Positions 16,778 through 24,632 of a stretch of DNA of 64,000 nt are shown here, piece after piece; positions within the stretch are counted from its first letter, which is position 1, and each line of letters starts with the position of its first letter. Under the pieces are notes generated by a model that made no database searches, was not told the DNA's origin, and saw nothing but the letters and a program-made list of their open reading frames with translations. The stretch is from an uncultured Allomuricauda sp. (GTDB lineage Bacteria > Bacteroidota > Bacteroidia > Flavobacteriales > Flavobacteriaceae): the NCBI RefSeq assembly GCF_947499695.1, contig NZ_CANMPQ010000001.1, positions 1,054,001 to 1,118,000 on the forward strand, given 5' to 3'. A program made the translations under genes and the position numbers.

Positions 16778-17533
16778 TTACCTTTCCCAATTTTTAAGGC
16801 GGTCAATGTATAGATAGCTTTCCACAAATTCTCTGTGTTCAACACTGGTCATTTTTTCCAACAAATTCAATGCGGAAATATAGCTTGTGAGGTTACCATT
16901 GGATGAACTAAACTTCCCATCCTCAACAAAGGTTACCAGACTATCGTTTTGAACTTTTAGATTGGGATAATCTTTCTGCAATTGTTTTCCACCCCCTATA
17001 TACGTGACGATTTTATGTCCATCTGCAATACCAGATGCCCCAATGAGCTGAGCACCAGCACAATTACTAACAATGTATTTGGTCTCTTCATTTTTCTTTC
17101 TGACAAAGTCGACCATTTTTTTATTATGAATTTGTGCGTACATATCGTAACCACTGGGAACAAACAAAGCCGTTAGTTTTGGGCAATTCTCGAAGGTGAA
17201 ATCGGGAACAAAATGCATTCCCTCTTCTGTAGTGATGGGGTTTAAGGTCTCTGCTATGGTGATGACATTAAAAAGCTGTTCCATGTTTTGGTTTGGCTTC
17301 CCAAAAACATCTGACGTTGCCACAACCTCGCCTTGTAAAACACCGCTGAACATTAAAAGTCCTATTGTCGGCAATTCCGGATTAAACGGTTTTAAATGTT
17401 TTGTCAACGTATCAGACGCTTTACCAATCTCGTTGACATTCTCCGCCTTAGGTTCGTTTTTTGATTTCTCTGAGTTACAACTTGCGATAAGTGTTGTAAA
17501 AAGTATTGCTGCGATTATTTTGACACCATTCAT
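16778..17533 (-). CDS. DJ-1/PfpI family lipoprotein
   Basis: 251 residues. Lipoprotein signal with Cys19 (TLIASCNSEK), then a linker and a DJ-1/PfpI glutamine-amidotransferase-like domain: IGLLMFSGVLQGEVVATSDVFG, LFVPSGYDMYAQ and the nucleophile elbow YIVSNCAGAQLIGASGIADG with the reactive Cys. An exported, membrane-anchored DJ-1 protein is uncommon. It lies on the same strand 105 bp after the Crp-like regulator gene, with a palindrome between them, so it may be that regulator's target. Confidence 0.8.
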   Translation of the reverse strand: MNGVKIIAAILFTTLIASCNSEKSKNEPKAENVNEIGKASDTLTKHLKPFNPELPTIGLLMFSGVLQGEVVATSDVFGKPNQNMEQLFNVITIAETLNPITTEEGMHFVPDFTFENCPKLTALFVPSGYDMYAQIHNKKMVDFVRKKNEETKYIVSNCAGAQLIGASGIADGHKIVTYIGGGKQLQKDYPNLKVQNDSLVTFVEDGKFSSSNGNLTSYISALNLLEKMTSVEHREFVESYLYIDRLKNWER

Positions 17534-17565
17534 GCTTTTCTCCTATTTATTATTTTACTCCGTTG

Positions 17566-17606
17566 AGGTGTAATTTCACACCTTTTATTTACCAAAAACA
17601 AAGGTA
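17566..17606 (-). promoter_or_regulatory. Candidate promoter and Crp/Fnr-type palindrome before the DJ-1 gene
   Basis: CAAAGGTA at 17599-17606 reads TACCTTTG on the minus strand, a perfect -7 box, although no good -33 element is seen. Just downstream lies the perfect palindrome AGGTGT-N6-ACACCT (17566-17583). Its half-site spacing suits a Crp/Fnr dimer, and a gene for one is immediately upstream. Placement after the start site would suggest repression. This is inference. Confidence 0.35.
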
Positions 17607-17638
17607 GAAAGCGTCCTTATCAAAAAAATTAAGCTGGT

Positions 17639-18217
17639 TTAAGAAAACTGTTTTTTCTTGATTTCGCTTAAATATTCGGGAGTTAAACCAAGAAAACTTG
17701 CCAAAAGATATTGTGGCACACGCTGCACAAATTCAGGAAAACTATTTTGAAACATGCAAAACATTTCCTCTTTGGAAAGACTGTTCATGAATTTTATACG
17801 CATTAGGGCTGCCCCATATGCGGTTTCGTAAATAGTTCGAAAGTATTTTTCCATTTTGGGGTGTTTATCCAAGAGTTCCTGATGTTTGGAAAAGGAAATG
17901 GACAAAACCTTAGATTTCTCAACCGTTTCAATATAAAAATTTGATGGTATTTGTTTTTGGAATGCTAAAAAATCAGTCAACCACCAATTCTCCATTGCAA
18001 ATTGTGTGGTCTTGTGGTTCCCCAAACTATCTGTAAAATACAATTGCAGGCATCCTTTTTCTACAAAAAATAGTTTGTCGCATAGTTTGTCTGCAGGAAG
18101 TAAGGTTTCTTTTTTTCTATAGGTGTGAGAATCGAAAAAAACTAGGATTTCAGATGCCTCTTCTTCGGAAAGCACAAGACAGGTTTTTATATGAGCTATT
18201 AAAGCACTTTTGCGCAT
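17639..18217 (-). CDS. Crp/Fnr family transcriptional regulator
   Basis: 192 residues. An N-terminal cyclic-nucleotide-binding fold (FFDSHTYRKKETLLPADKLCDKLFFVEKGCLQLYF...NHKTTQFAMENWWLTDF) precedes a dimer helix. A C-terminal helix-turn-helix of the Bacteroidota type (FVQRVPQYLLASFLGLTPEYLSEIKKKQFS) ends the protein. The typical cAMP-binding Arg/Ser pair is not evident, so the ligand may differ. The neighbour downstream is the DJ-1 lipoprotein. Confidence 0.85.
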   Translation of the reverse strand: MRKSALIAHIKTCLVLSEEEASEILVFFDSHTYRKKETLLPADKLCDKLFFVEKGCLQLYFTDSLGNHKTTQFAMENWWLTDFLAFQKQIPSNFYIETVEKSKVLSISFSKHQELLDKHPKMEKYFRTIYETAYGAALMRIKFMNSLSKEEMFCMFQNSFPEFVQRVPQYLLASFLGLTPEYLSEIKKKQFS

Positions 18218-18252
18218 TGGTTTGGGTAGTATGCAATTATGTCCATTTAGTG

Positions 18253-18475
18253 GGATAATAAGAAATTGTAAATAAGTGAAGTTCGGAAGATTTGGTTTAA
18301 AAACCTAAGCTAAAATGGTCGTGCATTTTTGGGATTGCACTTATCGGTTTGTGTATGATTTGTGCGGAATCGTCCACAGGATGATTCCGATGAAAATCAT
18401 ATATAAATTTATGGAGAATGCTTTTTTCTTATCAAAATATCAGCATGAATTATACACTGTGTTAGATGCTGTACC
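18253..18475 (-). repeat. Cassette-tail (attC-like) repeat, copy B, 3' of the M20 peptidase
   Basis: On the minus strand the region starts right after the peptidase stop with GGTACAGCATCTAAC (18475-18461). It holds a near-perfect hairpin (18365-18375/18379-18389, loop ACA) and reaches the shared core CCGAACTTCACTT (18286-18274). ATCTAAC fits the integron R'' consensus RYYYAAC; a matching GTTRRRY at the far end is not seen, so the tail may be decayed. Similar cores occur at 19838-19850 and 52503-52515. Confidence 0.4.
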
Positions 18476-19774
18476 TTAATTATTCTTAAGGTAATCCAGA
18501 GCGAGTCTCATCATGGCTTTCATCCCTAATTTCATTCCTGTATCGTCCACATAAAAATCCGGTGTATGATGATCCGCTACCTTTTTGGGGTCTTTATCGG
18601 GAGGACACCCGCCAATATCAAAGAATAAACCAGGGATTTCTTTCTGGTAATAGGAGAAATCTTCACCTCCTGTGATCGGCTTCATCACTTCATACCTTCC
18701 TTCACCTGCTGCACGCTTGAGGGTGGGGAGCATCTGCTCATACAGCGAAGGATCATTATAGGTGACCGGACTTCCTTTATCGATGGTGATGGTAATCTCA
18801 GCATTGTTAGATTCTGCAGTCTTAGTGGCCACCTGTCTTACTCTTTTGTGTACCAGATCCGTCATTTCGGGATCAAGCGTTCTTATGGTACCCAGCATGT
18901 AAAGATCCTCAGGAATGATATTGGATCGATTTCCACTGTGAATAGCCCCCACCGTAACAACAGCAGGTGCCGTGATTAAATTGGCATTTCTGCTGACCAC
19001 TGTCTGGAGGTTGTTGATAATCTGTGCAGCCGTTACGATTGGATCGGTACCAGACCAGGGTGCTGAACCATGGGATTGCTTTCCCTTAATGTCGATGCGA
19101 AAAGAATGAGAAGCAGCATAAATCCCTTCAGGGCGAGACCGAAGGGTTCCTACTGGCGTAAAAGCGTCAATGTGCAAGCCAAATATGACATCTACGTCTG
19201 GATTCTTGAGCACCAGTTCTTTGATCATGAGCTCCGCACCTCCTTCTTCTCCAGCGGGTGCTCCTTCCTCAGCGGGTTGGAAAATTAACTTAACGGTACC
19301 CGGGACTTGATCCTTAATTTCCCATAGCATTTTCGCAACGCCGAGTAAGATGCTCAGGTGCGTATCATGTCCACATGCATGCATGACGGGGACCTGTTCA
19401 CCGTTATATTCTCCCATTTGCTTGGAAGCCCAAGGGATGTCCACGCGTTCTTTTACAGGTAGTGCGTCTATATCTGCTCGTAGGCCTACGACGGGTCCAG
19501 GCTTTCCACCTTTCAACACGGCCACGACACCAGTCTTGGCTACTCCGATCTGCGGTTCGTATCCGATTTCTCGCAGTATTGTCGCGATTCGCTCAGCGGT
19601 CTTGAACTCACGGTTGCTTAATTCCGCATTTTCATGAAACCAATGTCTCCAGTCGATAACCTGCTTTTCGTTACCGTTGATCATCTTGTCAATTTGCTTA
19701 TCAAAAGTTTGGCTAAATGCAAGTAGGGAGCTACTCAGTAGCACTAGGGTTAAAAAGTTTTTCATAAGATTCAT
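18476..19774 (-). CDS. Secreted M20 family amidohydrolase/peptidase
   Basis: 432 residues. A signal peptide (MKNFLTLVLLSSSLLAFSQ) precedes an M20D-type aminoacylase/carboxypeptidase: WRHWFHENAELSNREFKTA, VGLRADIDALPV, MHACGHDTHLSILLGVAKML (metal ligands Cys and His), FQPAEEG, a dimerisation domain near SHGSAPWSGTDPI, and the closing TGGEDFSYY. Probable substrates are N-acyl amino acids. By eye G+C is about 45-53% in sampled segments against about 30-40% around it. It is bracketed by a 15-bp inverted repeat (18461-18475/19782-19796), suggesting acquisition as a cassette. Confidence 0.9.
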   Translation of the reverse strand: MNLMKNFLTLVLLSSSLLAFSQTFDKQIDKMINGNEKQVIDWRHWFHENAELSNREFKTAERIATILREIGYEPQIGVAKTGVVAVLKGGKPGPVVGLRADIDALPVKERVDIPWASKQMGEYNGEQVPVMHACGHDTHLSILLGVAKMLWEIKDQVPGTVKLIFQPAEEGAPAGEEGGAELMIKELVLKNPDVDVIFGLHIDAFTPVGTLRSRPEGIYAASHSFRIDIKGKQSHGSAPWSGTDPIVTAAQIINNLQTVVSRNANLITAPAVVTVGAIHSGNRSNIIPEDLYMLGTIRTLDPEMTDLVHKRVRQVATKTAESNNAEITITIDKGSPVTYNDPSLYEQMLPTLKRAAGEGRYEVMKPITGGEDFSYYQKEIPGLFFDIGGCPPDKDPKKVADHHTPDFYVDDTGMKLGMKAMMRLALDYLKNN

Positions 19775-19789
19775 ATTTATCGGTATGGC

Positions 19790-19953
19790 ATCTAACTAAA
19801 AGGATATGAATCGTTTTAATGATTTATATCCAACGATAAGTGAAGTTCGGGAAATTTAGTTTAAGATTCAAGCGGAAATTGATGGGAATCGGCCACGGAT
19901 TTAAGGGAGCTGTTTCTTGGTTTAAGAATTTTAAAGGTTGATGTTTGTTATAT
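19790..19953 (-). repeat. Cassette-tail (attC-like) repeat, copy A, between two minus-strand genes
   Basis: Minus strand: ATATAAC (19953-19947) begins and GTTAGAT (19796-19790) ends a 164-bp segment, a near-complementary pair like integron R''/R' sites. Inside are the shared core CCGAACTTCACTT (19850-19838), CGTTGG, a CGATTCC block shared with copy B, and an 11-bp hairpin with 8-base loop (19802-19812/19821-19831). It follows the DUF1579-like gene and abuts the start of the M20 gene, as a cassette junction would. Confidence 0.45.
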
Positions 19954-19972
19954 CCGGTACATTTCCGTCATC

Positions 19973-20569
19973 TTACTTTCCTTCAGTCGATCGTTTTTTT
20001 GCCTTGCAAGTCATGGTGAGATTAAACTCGGTTATTGGCATATCGGAAAAGTTAGCAATGTTTCTTTTTTCAAACGCTGTATAGTCTTCATTAAATTGGT
20101 AGGTTTCAACCATTTTCTCAATCATTCCATCTTGAACCCCTAGTTCTCCTTCATAATAGAACGTTCTTTTTAAAGGATCAAAAATAAATGTTCCAGTTCC
20201 TGTTGCGGGCCAATTGCTAAAAACACCGGTTTTTTCGAATGCGTTTGAGAATTTACTCCATTGAATAACCTCCAGCGTTTCTCTATATCTTCCTTTAAGT
20301 CTGCCTTTGTCAGTGTGAAGGCTAAATTTGCAAAAAATAAATTTCTTGGTGCCCCGATAGTCTAAATCATAATAACAAACCATTGTTCCTTTTTCTGAAA
20401 ACTCCGGCTCGGATCCTGGATTATGAGTATCATACCAATCAAATTCAACTTCCCAAGTTCCAATAAGAAAGTCTAAATCTTGGACAACAGGATTCTTTTT
20501 AATGTTATCCTGAGATTGGATATTATTTACCATTAATACGGCGAACAGGATTAAAATAAGTTTTTTCAT
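19973..20569 (-). CDS. Secreted DUF1579-like protein
   Basis: 198 residues with a clear signal peptide (MKKLILILFAVLMVNNIQSQ). The mature part has the beginning typical of DUF1579/THAP4-like barrels: LDFLIGTWEVEFDWYD, then alternating strands such as GTMVCYYDLDYRGTKKF, TGTGTFIFDPLKRTFYYEGEL and a basic end CKAKKRSTEGK. No catalytic residues are known for the family. It is followed by attC-like copy A and so may be cassette-borne. Confidence 0.65.
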   Translation of the reverse strand: MKKLILILFAVLMVNNIQSQDNIKKNPVVQDLDFLIGTWEVEFDWYDTHNPGSEPEFSEKGTMVCYYDLDYRGTKKFIFCKFSLHTDKGRLKGRYRETLEVIQWSKFSNAFEKTGVFSNWPATGTGTFIFDPLKRTFYYEGELGVQDGMIEKMVETYQFNEDYTAFEKRNIANFSDMPITEFNLTMTCKAKKRSTEGK

Positions 20570-20972
20570 GTCTTTTCTATAAAAGTTAGTTATTGCTTTT
20601 TACTCACTGGAGGACCGAGCATTTTCTATACGCAACTTCCATTTACCCAGTCCAACTAGAATAAATTGTGGTTTAGAGCATCTCCATTGCCGATGCATAG
20701 GGCAATTTGGAGAATACTTAAATCACCTATTGAATCTTTTATAAAAAACTATGATTGATTTATAAATTAGAAAGCTTTCGCAAGAAGGTTACGAAAGCTT
20801 AATGTTGGTGAATCCTTTTTCAAAAGTCTACTTTGTTCTTCTGCTATTCTTGTAAGGCTTTTTTAAACCTGTAGTATTGTGGATTGATCGTGATGGTACT
20901 ATCTGATACAATTCGAGCGCAGCCAAGTAAATTGATATCTCGACCGCGCTCGATGTGACATCTTATTCTAAA
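20570..20972. other. 403-bp intergenic region with two palindromes
   Basis: I see no coding sequence. It holds a 9-bp inverted repeat (AAGCTTTCG 20772-20780, CGAAAGCTT 20792-20800, 11-base loop) and a REP-like palindrome (20913-20953, listed separately). GTTGGAC (minus strand, around 20663-20669) fits the GTTRRRY core expected at the start of a cassette holding the 19973-20569 gene, but this is weak. No confident promoter was found. Confidence 0.5.
20911..20955. repeat. REP-like palindromic element
   Basis: TCGAGCGC (20913-20920) and GCGCTCGA (20946-20953) pair as an 8-bp stem around TCTCGACC. Intergenic palindromes built on TCTCGACtgCGCTCGA followed by TGACA are common in flavobacterial genomes, from memory. 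It sits just after the mscS stop and might act as an mRNA end structure. No RAYT transposase is in the window. Confidence 0.5.
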
Positions 20973-21788
20973 TTATCCTTCTTTGTGGATTTCGACCTGG
21001 TGTGGGTATGGAATTTCAATTCCGGCATCATCCAATGCCAGCTTACAATTTTCATAGGTTGCAAAATAGACATCCCAATAATCTTCAGGTTTGCAGAATG
21101 GACGCACTGCAAAGTTTACCGAGCTATCCGCCAACTCCATTACATTTACTGAAGGTGCTGGATCCGCCAGCACTTGTGGATTGGAGGTAAGTACATTCAT
21201 CAGCACATCTTTGGTCTTTTTAATATCCTCACCATAACCTACACCAATAACGGTATCCACACGAATCTTACCCTCGGCAGTATAGTTTACAATATTCCCA
21301 TTGGCCATGGCTCCGTTGGGGACAATAGCGAGTTTGTTTTCTGGAGTAGTCAGCTTGGTGGTGAAAATCTCAATTTCTTTAACGACACCTAAAACACCCT
21401 GGGCTTCTATAAGATCCCCGATGCGATAGGGCTTAAAAATCATCAATAAAACTCCCCCAGCAAAATTTGAAAGGGATCCTTGTAGGGCTAAACCAATAGC
21501 CAAACCAGCTGCAGCAATTACGGCGGCAAAAGTGGTAACGTCAACTCCGAGTCTTGATATTACAATAATTATCAGGAATACCTTAAGTGACCAGGTTATC
21601 AAGTTGAGTAAAAACCGTTGCAGGGATTCGTCATACTTACTTTTGGACATCACATTGCTTGTGGCCTTTGCGATTTTTTTGATAACCCATGAACCGACAA
21701 TGTAAATGAGTATTGCGGTGAGTAATTTTGGACCAAATTCTTTGGCAAGATCTAATCCGTAATTCATCCATTCTTGTGCTTTCTCCAT
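20973..21788 (-). CDS. mscS: Small-conductance mechanosensitive channel (MscS family)
   Basis: 271 residues, E. coli MscS-like in length. Three membrane helices are seen, the pore helix being VTTFAAVIAAAGLAIGLALQGSLSNFAGGVLLMIFKPYRIGD with the Gly/Ala packing pattern. Then come the beta domain (IEAQGVLGVVKEIEIFTTKLTTPENKLAIVPNG) and the alpha/beta cage ending in IEIPYPHQVEIHKEG. It releases solutes on hypo-osmotic shock. No neighbour appears functionally linked. Confidence 0.93.
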   Translation of the reverse strand: MEKAQEWMNYGLDLAKEFGPKLLTAILIYIVGSWVIKKIAKATSNVMSKSKYDESLQRFLLNLITWSLKVFLIIIVISRLGVDVTTFAAVIAAAGLAIGLALQGSLSNFAGGVLLMIFKPYRIGDLIEAQGVLGVVKEIEIFTTKLTTPENKLAIVPNGAMANGNIVNYTAEGKIRVDTVIGVGYGEDIKKTKDVLMNVLTSNPQVLADPAPSVNVMELADSSVNFAVRPFCKPEDYWDVYFATYENCKLALDDAGIEIPYPHQVEIHKEG

Positions 21789-21884
21789 AGTTGTATGCTT
21801 GTTTTGTTAGTGTTCTTATTGTGAATGAGACACTAAGATAAAAAGAAGGTCACATAAAATCCATTGACGTAAGGTTTTACGCAT

Positions 21885-21910
21885 AAAAAAAGGGTAACTA
21901 AAAGTTACCC
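21885..21910 (-). terminator. Rho-independent terminator of the sigma/DUF4252 operon
   Basis: On the minus strand GGGTAAC-TTTTA-GTTACCC (21910-21892) forms a perfect 7-bp stem followed by seven T (21891-21885). It is 29 bp after the stop of the last DUF4252 gene. Confidence 0.85.
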
Positions 21911-21938
21911 AGATTCCGTTTTTTGATTTTAATGTTGG

Positions 21939-22478
21939 TTATCCTTTCAAAAACTCTCCGATTTCTCCAAGTCCTTCACCCTTGTAGTCCGATTTTTGAA
22001 TGGCTTGCATAAGCTGAACTATATGTGCTGGGTTCATGTCTTTGCCCAAAACCCGAACCAAAGCAAAGCCTTTATCCTTGCTGTCGCCATAGATAATGAC
22101 CTCATCAATGGCATTCTCATCACCCAGGTACTTAATAACTCCCTTTCCGTAGGAAGAGTTGATTTTCATCAGTTCCACAAACTCGTCATCCTTTAGAATC
22201 TCCTTTACCTTTTCCTTTTCAATTTTGTATTCCGCAGCATTGTCGGCATTCTTTTTGAACGCCAAAAGATTGAACTTTCGCAAGGACTCTATAGCCTCTT
22301 GCTGTGTGTCTGTCAAATCCGCCCCATCCATTTTTAAGATGCTAGCAGGAACATCTACAACAATAAAATTGGGATTTTCCGAATTGTCCACATAATACTC
22401 TTGTAGACTTTGCTGTGATGAGCAGGAGGCCAAAAGTATGGCCCCTGCTATCGTTAACGTTTTAAATATATTTTTCAT
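21939..22478 (-). CDS. DUF4252 lipoprotein
   Basis: 179 residues. The lipoprotein signal ends at LLASCSS. The body shares the DUF4252 pattern with the next two genes (a stretch like KGFALVRVLGKDMNPAHIVQLMQAI near the end) but is the most divergent of the three. It is the last gene of the ECF sigma operon and is followed by a strong terminator. DUF4252 has no known biochemical role; its link to an ECF sigma factor suggests an envelope stress output. Confidence 0.8.
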   Translation of the reverse strand: MKNIFKTLTIAGAILLASCSSQQSLQEYYVDNSENPNFIVVDVPASILKMDGADLTDTQQEAIESLRKFNLLAFKKNADNAAEYKIEKEKVKEILKDDEFVELMKINSSYGKGVIKYLGDENAIDEVIIYGDSKDKGFALVRVLGKDMNPAHIVQLMQAIQKSDYKGEGLGEIGEFLKG

Positions 22479-22498
22479 CTGTGATTTTTTGATTGCTG

Positions 22499-23041
22499 TT
22501 ATTTTTTATCCAAGTGATCTAAACCTTTGTGAAGCTTCATCTTTTTGGTCAACGAACCTACTTTGGTCAAGTCAATGTCCCCTGTCATGGTCAACAGAAC
22601 GGTTTCAAACTTGTGATGTTTGCTCCCATGTTCTTTATCATCAATTCCGGTTACGAACATTAATAACTCTTCTACCCTATCCCCATTTTTCCCATTCTTG
22701 ATATAAAACTTAAGGTTGGTATCTCCGTCCTTCACTTTCATCAACTCTTCCAATCTTGATGATCTTACATACTGCTTCATGGTTGCGGCCATGTCAGCCG
22801 ATGCTCCATCATCTTCGGACATAAAAACTTTGATATTATTGATTCCTCTTGCAATTTCGGCAAACTCCCGACTATCTTCGTCATCATCATACTCCATCAT
22901 TTTAGCAACCAGATTCAACATTCCCTTATTTATGGTAACCGTCCCAATTCTATCGGAGTCCTCAAACTTATCGAATATTGACTGGGAACTTCCTATGAAG
23001 GGAAGCATTCCCATCAATACCATTATAACTACTTTTTTCAT
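22499..23041 (-). CDS. DUF4252 secreted protein
   Basis: 180 residues with a Sec signal (MVLMGMLPFIGSSQS). The domain reads IFDKFEDSDRIGTVTINKGMLNLVAKM, then INNIKVFMSEDD, LKFYIKNGKNGDRVEELLMFVTGI and VLLTMTGDIDLTKVGSLTKKM. It is close in sequence to the product of 23117-23656, clearly a tandem duplicate, sharing FDKFED and the GDIDL motif. It lies 20 bp before the third DUF4252 gene in the same operon. Confidence 0.82.
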   Translation of the reverse strand: MKKVVIMVLMGMLPFIGSSQSIFDKFEDSDRIGTVTINKGMLNLVAKMMEYDDDEDSREFAEIARGINNIKVFMSEDDGASADMAATMKQYVRSSRLEELMKVKDGDTNLKFYIKNGKNGDRVEELLMFVTGIDDKEHGSKHHKFETVLLTMTGDIDLTKVGSLTKKMKLHKGLDHLDKK

Positions 23042-23116
23042 TTTGATGTTTTTTGATTGATTGATTTAGTTATCAGTTGACAGAACATTTAAGTTCCGCC
23101 AACTAACAACCATTTT

Positions 23117-23656
23117 TTATTGTTTTTTACCTGCCTTGTTCAACTCTTGAGGCAAGTTCATCTTATTGGTCAACGAATTGATCTTGTTCAAATCAATGTC
23201 ACCAGTAAGTGAAAGCAATACCGTCTCGAATTTTCTACCATCAGCTTCTACTTCTTTCAATCCTGTAACGAACATCAACAACTCGCTAACATGGTCATCG
23301 TCCTTACCTTGCTTGATGTAAAACTTCACATTTGCGTCTTTATCCTTTACACGCATTAGCTCTTCCATTGTAGAAGATTTTAGATATCTGTTCACGGATG
23401 ATTTCATATCATCGCCAATCGCTTTGTTGTCGGTGGTAAATACCTTCAAACTTTTAAGACTGCTGGCAATATCCATAAAGTCCTGTGCCTCTTGGTCATC
23501 AACCTCAACATCTATCTTCGCCAACAGGTTGAACATGCTTTTGTTCACCACAACTGAGGTCACGTCATCCAAATCTTCGAACTTATCGAATAGCGATTGT
23601 GAAAACCCTGAAAGAGGCAGTACGGCTATTAAAATGATTAAAATATTCCTTTTCAT
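23117..23656 (-). CDS. DUF4252 secreted protein
   Basis: 179 residues with a Sec signal (LIILIAVLPLSGFSQS). It is a duplicate of the next gene: SLFDKFEDLDDVTSVVVNKSMFNLLAKI, LKSLKVFTTDNK, VKFYIKQGKDDDHVSELLMFVTGL, VLLSLTGDIDLNKINSLTNKM. It follows the anti-sigma-like gene by 10 bp. The 75-bp gap to the second copy contains no terminator. Function is unknown; it is probably under the control of the operon's own ECF factor. Confidence 0.82.
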   Translation of the reverse strand: MKRNILIILIAVLPLSGFSQSLFDKFEDLDDVTSVVVNKSMFNLLAKIDVEVDDQEAQDFMDIASSLKSLKVFTTDNKAIGDDMKSSVNRYLKSSTMEELMRVKDKDANVKFYIKQGKDDDHVSELLMFVTGLKEVEADGRKFETVLLSLTGDIDLNKINSLTNKMNLPQELNKAGKKQ

Positions 23657-23666
23657 TATTTACGAT

Positions 23667-24086
23667 TTAATTATTGTTATAAATTTTCTGTTTTGCAACT
23701 TCGAACTCCTGCAAATAGGCTACTTTTCCTGTGCCCTTCCCAAAATTCTCGGCTAAAAGTTCAAAAGCCTTTTTGGTTTCTTGATAGGCATACTCTGCCT
23801 GTCTTTTTTCTTGGTATTCATTACCAAAATAGATGCCAAAGGATAAAACTGCTACGGCCGCAACGGAAATCCACTTGTAATAGTTTTTTCTAGGTTTTAA
23901 TGGTACCTGCTTGGTATACCGTTCTTCCTTGGCGTTGGAAAAGAAGTTGAACATGGGCTTATATTGCTCTAGATGTGTTGCCACACTTTCTTGGGAAAAA
24001 TAAGCTTGCAATGTTTTTTCTTCGGCCACCGTAGTGGTTGCCTCAAAATACTTTTCCAATAATTTTTCTATGTTATCCAATTCCAT
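23667..24086 (-). CDS. Putative membrane anti-sigma factor
   Basis: 139 residues. The N-terminal cytoplasmic part (MELDNIEKLLEKYFEATTTVAEEKTLQAYFSQ...PMFNFFSNAKEER) resembles the short helical sigma-binding region of Bacteroidota anti-sigma proteins. One membrane helix lies at about 72-88, followed by an external helix EKRQAEYAYQETKKAFELLAENFGKGTGKVAYLQEFEVAKQKIYNN in outline. It overlaps the sigma gene by 14 bp, the usual sigma/anti-sigma arrangement. The zinc anti-sigma Cys/His motif is absent. An 82-residue relative of its C-terminal half is encoded at 41558-41806. Confidence 0.7.
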   Translation of the reverse strand: MELDNIEKLLEKYFEATTTVAEEKTLQAYFSQESVATHLEQYKPMFNFFSNAKEERYTKQVPLKPRKNYYKWISVAAVAVLSFGIYFGNEYQEKRQAEYAYQETKKAFELLAENFGKGTGKVAYLQEFEVAKQKIYNNN

Positions 24087-24582
24087 AGCTATGTTTTTTT
24101 ACTAATTCTTGTCGTACTGTTTTTCTTGCTCTTGACAGTGCTACTCTAACTGCCGTTGGTTTCATATCTAAAAGATCACATATTTCTTCGAACTCATATT
24201 GTTCTACATCTCTTAATTGTAAAACCATTTTTTGTTGTTCTGGAAGCTCCTCCATAATCCGTTCCATCCACCGAACACTATCTTCTGCTTCGAGCTGTCC
24301 TTGTAATGAAGTGCTTTCATCGCTATAATTGCTGTGCACCAATTTTAGGTTACCCGCCTGCTTGGATTTTAATCGGTCCAAACAGAAATTCTTGGTCATC
24401 GTCATCGCAAAGGCCTCAACATTTTTATATTCCTCCATGCTTTCGTTCTTTGACCAGAGTTTTAGCAAAATTTCTTGCGTGGCATCTTCTGCTTCTTCCC
24501 TCGAGACCAATAACCGCTTAGCAAGTCGGTATAGCTTGTCCTTAAAGGGCATAACCACATTTAAAAATTCAGCCTGTTTCAT
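24073..24582 (-). CDS. ECF-type RNA polymerase sigma factor
   Basis: 169 residues with region 2 (MPFKDKLYRLAKRLLVSREEAEDATQEILLKLW, FAMTMTKNFCLDRLKSK) and region 4 (ELPEQQKMVLQLRDVEQYEFEEICDLLDMKPTAVRVALSRARKTVR). It heads an operon with an anti-sigma-like protein and three DUF4252 proteins. An ECF-type promoter (24633-24658) precedes it, implying autoregulation. The inducing signal is unknown. Confidence 0.92.
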   Translation of the reverse strand: MKQAEFLNVVMPFKDKLYRLAKRLLVSREEAEDATQEILLKLWSKNESMEEYKNVEAFAMTMTKNFCLDRLKSKQAGNLKLVHSNYSDESTSLQGQLEAEDSVRWMERIMEELPEQQKMVLQLRDVEQYEFEEICDLLDMKPTAVRVALSRARKTVRQELVKKHSYGIG

Positions 24583-24632
24583 TTGGTTGTCTTAGTTGTT
24601 ATAAGCCTAAATTTCTCCGCTTATATTATCAC

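Noticed and set aside
17640..24600. Prophage or transposon island in the accessory region
   Set aside because: No integrase, transposase, phage structural gene or tRNA attachment site was seen; only cassette-like repeats are supported.
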